A stretch of 64,000 nucleotides of DNA, taken from contig JALHMG010000034.1 in the NCBI GenBank assembly GCA_022844135.1, positions 1-64,000 of the forward strand, in the 5' to 3' direction. Made by a program: the position numbers and the translations under genes. Below the pieces are notes generated by a model, which worked only from the letters and a program-made list of their open reading frames with translations, had not been told where the DNA came from and searched no databases. How positions within the stretch are numbered: position 1 is the stretch's first letter; each line of letters opens with the position of its first letter. This DNA is from Lysobacterales bacterium (GTDB taxonomy: Bacteria > Pseudomonadota > Gammaproteobacteria > Xanthomonadales > SZUA-5). Below are positions 35,609-43,337 of the stretch, piece after piece.

Positions 35609-37069
35609 ATGCGCTCATCTTCTTTGCGTCTCGCCAACTTCATCGACGGCGATTACTCCGCGCCGCGTAACGCGCATTACCTGCCCGTGTTTGAGCCGGC
35701 GACTGGGCATACTTTTGCCGAAGTGCCAGCGAGTCATGCGCCGGATGTCGATATTGCCGTCGCCGCAGCCCGACGCGCGGCGCCTGCATGGGCGGCCACG
35801 GCGCCGAGCGAACGGGCGCGAGTCTTGCGACGCATCGCCGACGAAATCGATGCGCGCGCAGAATCGCTGGCCGAGGAGGAGTCGCGGGACAGCGGCAAGC
35901 CGGTCAGCGTCGCTCGCAGCGTCGATATCCCGCGCGCCGCGGCGAATTTCCGGCACTTCGCCGCTCAAGCCGAAACCTTTGCGTCCGAATCTCACGATGG
36001 CGAGGCGCGCACCTGGAACATCACAATGCGTCAGGCGCTTGGTGTGGTCGGCTGTATCAGTCCGTGGAATTTGCCGTTGTACCTGCTGACCTGGAAGATC
36101 GCGCCAGCGCTGGCCGCAGGCAATACGGTTGTCGCCAAACCCAGTGAGGTCACGCCGATCACCGCATGGCTGCTTGGCGATATCGTCCGCCATGCCGGTT
36201 TGCCCGCAGGGGCCTTGAACATCGTGCACGGCGCTGGCGCCACCGCAGGTGCGGCGCTGGTCGCGCATCGAGATATCAAAGCAGTGTCGTTTACCGGCAG
36301 CACGGCCACGGGCGCGGCGATCGCGGCGGTCGCCGCGCCGCAGTTCAAGAAGTTGTCGCTGGAGCTCGGCGGTAAGAACGCCACCATCGTCTTCGCCGAT
36401 GCCGATTTCGATCGTGCGGTGAGCGAGAGCGTGCGCGCGGCGTTTTCCAATCAGGGCCAAATTTGCCTGTGCGGCTCGCGCATTCTCGTCGAGCGCTCGT
36501 TGCTGCCGCGCTTTCGGGAGGCATTCCTGGCGCAAGTCGCCGCTTTGCGTGTCGGCGATCCGCGCGATCCGCACACGCAAATCGGCGCGCTGGTGTCGGC
36601 CGAGCACTTGGCCAAGGTGGAGTCTTACATTGCTGTGGCGCACGACGAGGGCGGACGCCTGCTGCACGGCGGACAGCGGGTGCGATTGGAGGGACGTTGC
36701 GAACACGGTTACTTCCTCTCGCCAACTGTGTTCGATCAGCTCGATTCGCAATGTCGCGTCAACCAGGAAGAAATCTTCGGCCCGGTCGTAACGTTGACGC
36801 CGTTCGAGGACGAAACGCAGGCGATCGGCTTTGCCAACGCCACCCAATACGGTCTCGCCGCTTCCGTTTGGACGCGCGATCTTGATCGCGCGCAACGCTG
36901 CGCTCGCGAGTTGCAGGCTGGCATCGTCTGGATCAACTGCTGGATGGCGCGCGATTTACGTGCGCCATTTGGTGGTGTTAAAGCGTCGGGCGTGGGCCGG
37001 GAGGGCGGATTGGAGGCTATGCGCTTTTTCTCGGAATCGAAGAATGTTGCGTTCGGCTATGGGTTGTGA
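35609..37069 (+). CDS. aldehyde dehydrogenase, 2-aminomuconate/hydroxymuconate semialdehyde type
   Basis: The protein is 486 aa from ATG 35609. NAD-dependent ALDH landmarks: GVVGCISPWNLPLYLLTWKI, AGNTVVAKPSEVTP, SFTGSTATGAAI, the base in LSLELGGKN, the nucleophile in NQGQICLCGSRI, and EEIFGPVVTLTPF. The C-terminal stretch NCWMARDLRAPFGGVKASGV, then GREGG, matches the ALDH8-like group that oxidises 2-aminomuconic or 2-hydroxymuconic semialdehyde in tryptophan or aromatic catabolism. No partner genes of those pathways are in this window, so the substrate remains a subfamily guess. Confidence 0.85.
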   Translation: MRSSSLRLANFIDGDYSAPRNAHYLPVFEPATGHTFAEVPASHAPDVDIAVAAARRAAPAWAATAPSERARVLRRIADEIDARAESLAEEESRDSGKPVSVARSVDIPRAAANFRHFAAQAETFASESHDGEARTWNITMRQALGVVGCISPWNLPLYLLTWKIAPALAAGNTVVAKPSEVTPITAWLLGDIVRHAGLPAGALNIVHGAGATAGAALVAHRDIKAVSFTGSTATGAAIAAVAAPQFKKLSLELGGKNATIVFADADFDRAVSESVRAAFSNQGQICLCGSRILVERSLLPRFREAFLAQVAALRVGDPRDPHTQIGALVSAEHLAKVESYIAVAHDEGGRLLHGGQRVRLEGRCEHGYFLSPTVFDQLDSQCRVNQEEIFGPVVTLTPFEDETQAIGFANATQYGLAASVWTRDLDRAQRCARELQAGIVWINCWMARDLRAPFGGVKASGVGREGGLEAMRFFSESKNVAFGYGL

Positions 37070-37130
37070 GGAATTTCTTAACTGAGCTACCATCGGGTTG
37101 TTTTGCCTCCGCATTCTCAGGTACGTATCA

Positions 37131-40100
37131 ATGAACGTTTTGTCGCTTCGGGCTGCAGTGATTGCCGGGCTGATGTTCGGTTCTGCCGCACACGCCCAAA
37201 CCAAGGATCAACTCACCCAACAATTGATCGACCTGCAAACGCAGATCGAGACGTTGAAGGCGCAAGGCAACCTGACCGCAATCGCGCCGGTGCAGGCACA
37301 GTTCAATCAGATTTCTGCGCAACTGGGCGGCGATACGCCCTGCGGCGTCGGCCCCGTCCAGGCGGGTTCGTCGGCTGCCCGCGCGCCCGCGCCGTCGCCT
37401 GTGGGTTGCACGGCGACGACAACCAATTTTGCGCAAACCACGGCAACGGCGATCCCGACCGGACCGGCAGTGGTCACCTCGACGCTGACGGTCGCAGGTG
37501 CAGGCACATACTTGTGGGATGTCGATTTGACGACCAACATCGTTCACAGCTTTGGCGCGGATCTCGATATCACCATTCAATCGCCGGCCGGTACGATCGT
37601 AACGATCACGACGGACAACGGTGCCGGGAACGACAACATCTTCAACGGCACGGTTTGGGACGACGACGCCAATCCGGGCGGCACGGTTCCATACACGACG
37701 AATAACGGACTGGTGACGGATCACGCCTACTCCAACCTGACGCTGGCTTCGCCGCTGGTGCCTGAGGAGTCGTTTGCCGCGTTCGTTGGCGAGAATCCGA
37801 ACGGCACTTGGACCATCACCATCAGCGATGACCTCGCGGGCGATGGCGGCAGTCTGGACAGTTGGGCGCTGGCGCTGACCACCTTCCCGCAGGCTGTGCA
37901 GACGAGCCCGCTGCAGGCCTTCAATCAAACCACGCCGGTGGCGATTCCCACGGGGCCGGCGGTTGTTACGTCTACGCTGGCAGTGAGTGGTGTGACCAAT
38001 CGCTTGTGCAAAGCCGTGCTGCGCTCGTCGATTACGCACAGCTTTTCGGCGGACATGGACATTACGTTGACTTCGCCAGCCGGAACGGTGGTGACGCTGA
38101 CGACTGACAACGGCGCTGGCAACGACAACACCTACAACGATACCTCGTGGGATGACGACGCAAATGCTGCCGGCCAGGTTCCGTACGTCACCAACAACGG
38201 AATGGCGACCGATCACGCCTATGTCAATTTGACCACCGCAACGCCGTTGGTGGTTGAGGAGTCGATGGGCGCGTTCATGGGTGAAGATGCCAATGGCACC
38301 TGGACGTTGACCATCAGCGACGACTTGGCTGGTGACGGCGGCAGTATCGATTCCTGGGGTCTGAACATCCAAGGATGTTTCTGCGGCGGCGACCTGACCC
38401 TGGCCGTGACCGACACGCCGGATCCGGTGACGCCCGGCACGAACATTACCTATGTTGCGACGGCTACCAATAACGGGCCGGGCAGCGTCAGCGAAGTCAA
38501 CATCAGTTTTCCGATGGCTGCCGGCACAACGTTTAGTTCTGCAGCAGCAAGCACTGGCGGTAGTTGCACCTCACCAGCGGTCGGCGCCACCGGCACGGTG
38601 AGCTGCACCTGGCCCGGCGCTACAGCGGTGGGTGCTGGCGCCGCGCGTTCCGTGACCATCGCCGCAGGCGTGCCGCCAGCAGCGATGCCGGGAACCAGCC
38701 TGACGGTCAACGCAACGACAGCTTCGACACCGCCGGATCTCAACACCGGAAACAATGGCGCCTCTGCCACAACCACGGTGGGTCCGGCATCTGCCGATCT
38801 TCTAGCCGGTTTGACTACCGCGCCGACGCCATCGGTCGTGGCCGGCACGAACCTCGTGTACTCGGCAACGGTGACCAATCAGGGACCATCCGACGCGCAA
38901 AACGTCCAAGTAAGTTTGCCGCTGCCGGCAGGGACCACTCTGGTTTCGGCGATGGGCACTGGCGCGACCTGCTCGGGTACCACGACGGTCGTCTGCGTTT
39001 TCAACGGAGCTACAGCGCCGACGATCACGCGCACCGCAATGATCACAGTCCTGGTAGCAGCATCTGTGCCGAATGGCTCGACGTTATTGGCGATCAACTC
39101 CGTGTCGGCAACGACAGCCGATCCGACCGCCGGTAACAATGACGCGTCGGTCTCGACCAATGTTGTGGCGAACGCGGACTTGTCGGCGGGTCTGGCGGCA
39201 GCACCTACGCCAAGTGTTACTGCCGGCACCAATCTGGTGTACACGGCAACTGTCGCCAATCTCGGCCCGTCGGATGCCCAGAATGCCCAAGTCAGCCTGG
39301 GTTTGCCTGCCGGCACAAGCCTCGTTTCAGCCTCCGGCACGGGCGCGACCTGTTCGGGTTCCTCCACAGTGGTCTGCGTATTCAACGGCGCCACGGCACC
39401 GACCGTTACGCGGACGGCGACCATCACCGTCCTGGTCGCGCCGTCGGTCGCCAATGGCGCGACGCTGACCGCCAGCAACACCGTGTCGTCGCCGATTACC
39501 GATCCAGCGGGCGGCAACAACACCGCATCGGTCGCAACGACAGTGAATACCAGCGCAGATCTCGTTGCCGGCCTGACTGCAGCGCCAACACCGTCTGTCA
39601 ACGCTGGCGCCAATCTGGTTTACACCGCAACCGTTGCCAATCTCGGCCCGTCCGACGCGCAGAACGTGCAGGTGAGCCTGCCCTTGCCGACCGGAACCAG
39701 CCTGGTCTCCGCCACGGGAACGGGTGCGACCTGTTCGGGCACGACCACTGCGGTGTGCGTGTTCAATGGCGCCACCGCACCCTCGGTCACGCGCACGGCA
39801 GTTATCACCGTGTTGGTTGGTGCGGCGGTGGCCAACGGCACCACGCTGACGGCGACCAACACGGTCTCCTCGGCGACTTCCGATCCGGCAACCGGCAACA
39901 ACAACGCGTCGGTATCGACCACGGTTGCCACCAGCGCGAATCTGGCGCTGACACTCACCGCCTCGTCGCTCGATACGCCGCTCAACACGCCGGTAACCTT
40001 CACCGCGGTGAGCACCAATCTGGGCCCCAGCGATGCGCAGAATCTGTCGATTTCCATCGTACTCAGCCCGGATTTCCGCTTTGGCACAGTGACGCCGGGC

Positions 40101-40433
40101 GCTGGTGGTGCGTGCACAGCGCCGCAGATCGGATTGACCGGTACCGTCACCTGCACCTACGCAGGTGCGACCGCCGCGAACGCATCCCGAACGATGATTG
40201 TGACCGCGGCAGCCGTGGTCGATGGCGTCACAGCGATTAACGCCAGCACGACATCGGCAACGAGCGATCCGGTCACGACCAACAATTCCGCCAGCTTGTC
40301 GATGCGGGCGGGATTCCCGTACGAAGCGATTCCGGTGAATAACCCGCTGGCGCTCGCAATGCTGGCGTTGCTGCTTGGCGGCCTGGGTCTGACCCTGGTG
40401 CGGCGCAACGGTCAGGCTAAAGCGGCAAAGTAA
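37131..40433 (+). CDS. secreted P-domain/DUF11 repeat protein with C-terminal anchor (paralogue 1)
   Basis: The protein is 1100 aa from ATG 37131 (signal peptide ... VIAGLMFGSAAHAQ). A short helical segment follows (about 20-60; DQLTQQLIDLQTQIETLKAQ). Two proprotein-convertase P-type jelly-roll domains occupy about 95-250 and 260-420, each with a SFGADLDIT/SFSADMDIT strand and NGTWTLTISDDLAGDGGS. Five DUF11-type Ig-like repeats begin near nucleotides 38386, 38793, 39172, 39554 and 39938. The chain ends with IPVNNPLALAMLALLLGGLG and an LVRR basic tail, an IPTL-like anchor. It is likely a surface adhesive or stalk-like protein; no catalytic domain is visible. A paralogue with nearly identical first half follows. 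Confidence 0.88.
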   Translation: MNVLSLRAAVIAGLMFGSAAHAQTKDQLTQQLIDLQTQIETLKAQGNLTAIAPVQAQFNQISAQLGGDTPCGVGPVQAGSSAARAPAPSPVGCTATTTNFAQTTATAIPTGPAVVTSTLTVAGAGTYLWDVDLTTNIVHSFGADLDITIQSPAGTIVTITTDNGAGNDNIFNGTVWDDDANPGGTVPYTTNNGLVTDHAYSNLTLASPLVPEESFAAFVGENPNGTWTITISDDLAGDGGSLDSWALALTTFPQAVQTSPLQAFNQTTPVAIPTGPAVVTSTLAVSGVTNRLCKAVLRSSITHSFSADMDITLTSPAGTVVTLTTDNGAGNDNTYNDTSWDDDANAAGQVPYVTNNGMATDHAYVNLTTATPLVVEESMGAFMGEDANGTWTLTISDDLAGDGGSIDSWGLNIQGCFCGGDLTLAVTDTPDPVTPGTNITYVATATNNGPGSVSEVNISFPMAAGTTFSSAAASTGGSCTSPAVGATGTVSCTWPGATAVGAGAARSVTIAAGVPPAAMPGTSLTVNATTASTPPDLNTGNNGASATTTVGPASADLLAGLTTAPTPSVVAGTNLVYSATVTNQGPSDAQNVQVSLPLPAGTTLVSAMGTGATCSGTTTVVCVFNGATAPTITRTAMITVLVAASVPNGSTLLAINSVSATTADPTAGNNDASVSTNVVANADLSAGLAAAPTPSVTAGTNLVYTATVANLGPSDAQNAQVSLGLPAGTSLVSASGTGATCSGSSTVVCVFNGATAPTVTRTATITVLVAPSVANGATLTASNTVSSPITDPAGGNNTASVATTVNTSADLVAGLTAAPTPSVNAGANLVYTATVANLGPSDAQNVQVSLPLPTGTSLVSATGTGATCSGTTTAVCVFNGATAPSVTRTAVITVLVGAAVANGTTLTATNTVSSATSDPATGNNNASVSTTVATSANLALTLTASSLDTPLNTPVTFTAVSTNLGPSDAQNLSISIVLSPDFRFGTVTPGAGGACTAPQIGLTGTVTCTYAGATAANASRTMIVTAAAVVDGVTAINASTTSATSDPVTTNNSASLSMRAGFPYEAIPVNNPLALAMLALLLGGLGLTLVRRNGQAKAAK
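37188..38463 (+). repeat. 1.28-kb direct repeat, copy 1
   Basis: This stretch, covering the end of the signal peptide and both P-type domains, is repeated at 40709-41984 with a constant offset of 3521 bp and only scattered substitutions visible by eye. Many differences are at third codon positions. It implies recent duplication or gene conversion and is a substrate for recombination that would delete 3.5 kb. Confidence 0.85.
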
Positions 40434-40456
40434 AACTGACTGAAGCGGCAAGGCAG

Positions 40457-40490
40457 AAGGGGCGGTCTCCGGGCCGCCCTTTTGCTTTTC
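40457..40490 (+). terminator. terminator after paralogue 1
   Basis: A GC stem (GGGCGG at 40460-40465 with CCGCCC at 40474-40479) is followed by TTTTGCTTTTC. It lies 24 bp after the stop codon at 40433 and is positioned and shaped as an intrinsic terminator. Confidence 0.65.
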
Positions 40491-40648
40491 TAGCGAACAA
40501 GGTCGGCGCCTCGGAATGCCGAGCCCAAGATTGTGCGTGAGCCCACGGAACGCCCAAAAAGCGCGGCCTTCACGAATGCTGTTCAGAACCATTTCACTGA
40601 GTTAGCATGCGCCCACCACTTTGTCCTCCCATGCTCAGGGGATTCACG

Positions 40649-43171
40649 ATGAGAGTTAAGCTGCTATTGGCCGCGGCAGTTGCCGGGGGCCTGACCTTCG
40701 GATCCGGCGCACACGCCCAAACCAAGGATCAACTCACCCAACAATTGATCGACCTGCAAACGCAGATCGAGACGTTGAAGGCGCAAGGCAACCTGAGCGC
40801 GATCGCGCCGGTGCAGGCACAGTTCAATCAGATTTCTGCGCAACTGGGCGGCGATACGCCCTGCGGCGTCGGCCCCGTCCAGGCGGGTTCGTCGGCTGCC
40901 CGCGCGCCCGCGCCGTCGCCTGTGGGTTGTACGGCGACGACAACCAATTTTGCGCAAACCACGGCAACGGCGATCCCGACCGGACCGGCAGTGGTCACCT
41001 CGACGCTGACTGTCGCAGGCGCAGGCACCTATTTGTGGGATGTCGATTTGACGACCAACATTGTTCACAGCTTTGGCGCGGATCTCGATATCACCATTCA
41101 ATCGCCGGCCGGTACGATCGTAACGATCACGACGGACAACGGTGCCGGCAACGACAACATCTTCAACGGCACGGTTTGGGACGACGACGCCAATCCTGGC
41201 GGCACGGTTCCATACACGACGAATAACGGATTGGTGACGGATCACGCCTACGCCAACCTGACGCTGGCTTCGCCGCTGGTGCCTGAGGAGTCGTTTGCTG
41301 CGTTCGTTGGCGAAAATCCGAACGGCACTTGGACCATCACTATCAGCGATGACTTGGCGGGCGATGGCGGCAGTCTGGATAGTTGGGCGCTGGCGCTGAC
41401 CACCTTCCCGCAGGCTGTGCAGACGAGCCCGCTGCAGGCCTTCAACCAAACCACGCCGGTGGCCATTCCCACGGGGCCGGCGGTTGTTACGTCTACGCTG
41501 GCAGTGAGTGGCGTGACCAATCGCTTGTGCAAAGCCGTGCTGCGCTCGTCGATTACGCACAGTTTTTCGGCGGATATGGACATTACGCTGACCTCGCCAG
41601 CCGGTACGGTGGTGACGTTGACGACAGACAACGGCGCTGGCAACGACAACACCTACAACGGAACCACGTGGGATGACGATGCCAACGCCGCAGGCCAGGT
41701 ACCGTATGTGACCAACAATGGACTGGCGACCGATCACGCTTATGTCAATTTGACCACCGCAACGCCGTTAGTGGTTGAGGAGTCGATGGGCGCGTTCATG
41801 GGTGAAGATGCCAATGGCACCTGGACCTTGACCATCAGCGACGATCTGGCGGGTGACGGCGGCAGTATCGATGCCTGGGGACTGGACATCCAAGGATGTT
41901 TCTGTGGCGGCGACCTGACCTTGGCCGTGACCGACACGCCGGATCCGGTGACGCCCGGCACGAACATTACCTATGTTGCGACGGCCACGAACAACGGTCC
42001 TGGCGACGTCACCGACGTCAACATCAGCTTCCCGATGGCCGCCGGAACCTCGCTCGTCTCGGTTGGTCCGAGCCCGGGCGCAGTGTGCACCGGCCCAGCT
42101 GCGGGTGGCACTGGAACGATCAGCTGTACGTGGACGGGAACAACGGGTGTTGGCGCCGCCAACGCGCGCAGCTATTCGGTCATCGTAACAGTCCCGCCAT
42201 CGACCGCGCCGGGCACGAACCTGACCGTGAACGCCACCACCAGCGCCACCCCGCCGGATCTCGACACCACAAACAATGGCGCGACGGCGACGACCACAGT
42301 CGGTGCCGCTTCGGCGAACTTGACCGCCGGGTTGACCGATGCGCCAGACCCTGTGACCGCAGGAACCAATCTGGTTTACACCGCCACGTTGACCAACGCC
42401 GGTCCGTCGGATGCGCAAAACGCTCAAGTAAGCCTGCCGCTGCCAACGGGTACGAGCTTCGTATCGGCAACGGCGGCTGGCGGCGGGACCTGCTCCGGCA
42501 CCACGACTGTGGTGTGCGTGTGGAGCGGCGCAACGGCACCGGGAGTAACGCGCAGCGCGACGATCACGGCGCTCGTGGCGGCTTCGGTCACCAACGGTAC
42601 GGTGCTGACCGCGACCAATACCGCGTCGTCGACGACGGCCGATCCGGTACTGCCGAACACGGCGCAGACGACGACGACGGTCAATGCCTCTGCTAATCTG
42701 GCTCTGACGCTGACCGCATCGTCGCTCGACACCGCACTCAATGTGCCCGTGACCTTCACGGCCGTCAGCACCAACCTGGGTCCCAGCGATGCGCAGAACC
42801 TGTCCATCTCATTGGTACTGAGCCCAGACTTCCGCTTCGGGACGGTGAACCCCGGCGCAGGTGGCACCTGCACGACGCCCCAAATCGGTTTGACCGGTAC
42901 GATTACCTGCACGTACGCCGGCGCCACTGCGCCGAATGCATCGCGCACGTTGATCGTTACGGCGTCGGCAGTGGTTGATGGCGTTACTACGATCAGCGCA
43001 TCGACTGTCTCGGGCACCAGCGATCCGGTGAACACCAATAACAACGCCAACTTGTCGATTCGAGCTGGCTTCCCGTATGAGGCGATCCCGGTCAACAATC
43101 CGTTCGCATTGGCGCTTCTTGCGCTCCTGCTGGGCGGCTTGGGCTTGGTGCTGGTTCGTCGCCAAGCTTAA
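40649..43171 (+). CDS. secreted P-domain/DUF11 repeat protein with C-terminal anchor (paralogue 2)
   Basis: The protein is 840 aa. The ATG at 40649 follows AGGGGA. The signal peptide is MRVKLLLAAAVAGGLTFGSG, then AHAQ. The layout matches paralogue 1: a helical segment, two P-type domains (about 95-420), then only three DUF11 repeats (from about 41908, 42313 and 42694) and the same anchor (IPVNNPFALALLALLLGGLG, then LVRR). The N-terminal half is almost identical to paralogue 1 while the repeats have diverged, so conversion or recent duplication affected the 5' half. No enzyme domain is seen; a surface role is inferred. Confidence 0.88.
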   Translation: MRVKLLLAAAVAGGLTFGSGAHAQTKDQLTQQLIDLQTQIETLKAQGNLSAIAPVQAQFNQISAQLGGDTPCGVGPVQAGSSAARAPAPSPVGCTATTTNFAQTTATAIPTGPAVVTSTLTVAGAGTYLWDVDLTTNIVHSFGADLDITIQSPAGTIVTITTDNGAGNDNIFNGTVWDDDANPGGTVPYTTNNGLVTDHAYANLTLASPLVPEESFAAFVGENPNGTWTITISDDLAGDGGSLDSWALALTTFPQAVQTSPLQAFNQTTPVAIPTGPAVVTSTLAVSGVTNRLCKAVLRSSITHSFSADMDITLTSPAGTVVTLTTDNGAGNDNTYNGTTWDDDANAAGQVPYVTNNGLATDHAYVNLTTATPLVVEESMGAFMGEDANGTWTLTISDDLAGDGGSIDAWGLDIQGCFCGGDLTLAVTDTPDPVTPGTNITYVATATNNGPGDVTDVNISFPMAAGTSLVSVGPSPGAVCTGPAAGGTGTISCTWTGTTGVGAANARSYSVIVTVPPSTAPGTNLTVNATTSATPPDLDTTNNGATATTTVGAASANLTAGLTDAPDPVTAGTNLVYTATLTNAGPSDAQNAQVSLPLPTGTSFVSATAAGGGTCSGTTTVVCVWSGATAPGVTRSATITALVAASVTNGTVLTATNTASSTTADPVLPNTAQTTTTVNASANLALTLTASSLDTALNVPVTFTAVSTNLGPSDAQNLSISLVLSPDFRFGTVNPGAGGTCTTPQIGLTGTITCTYAGATAPNASRTLIVTASAVVDGVTTISASTVSGTSDPVNTNNNANLSIRAGFPYEAIPVNNPFALALLALLLGGLGLVLVRRQA
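40709..41984 (+). repeat. 1.28-kb direct repeat, copy 2
   Basis: This is the second copy of the segment at 37188-38463 (offset 3521 bp). The near identity ends sharply where the first DUF11 repeat diverges (TATGTTGCGACGGC, then different sequence). Confidence 0.85.
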
Positions 43172-43196
43172 GTTGTAAGCGAACGCGGTAGCTCAC

Positions 43197-43228
43197 AGGG
43201 GCGGCCTTCGGGCCGCCCCTTGTCTTTT
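43197..43228 (+). terminator. terminator after paralogue 2
   Basis: A perfect 10-bp stem AGGGGCGGCC/GGCCGCCCCT encloses a TTCG tetraloop (43207-43210) and is followed by TGTCTTTT. It is a clear intrinsic terminator, 25 bp after the stop at 43171. Confidence 0.85.
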
Positions 43229-43337
43229 GTGGGTTGCGTCTGGCGCAGTGCGGCTTGATTCGAGCGAAGAGCAAGAGCGTCAACCTGCGCCTCCCCGATG
43301 CGTTGGTACCGAGATCGTTGCCACCGGACGCGCGCGC

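Noticed and set aside
38386-40310. Regular ~380-bp repeats that could suggest a CRISPR-like or satellite array
   Set aside because: They are in-frame protein repeats (DUF11) with diverged sequence; the period is far too long for CRISPR and there are no spacers.
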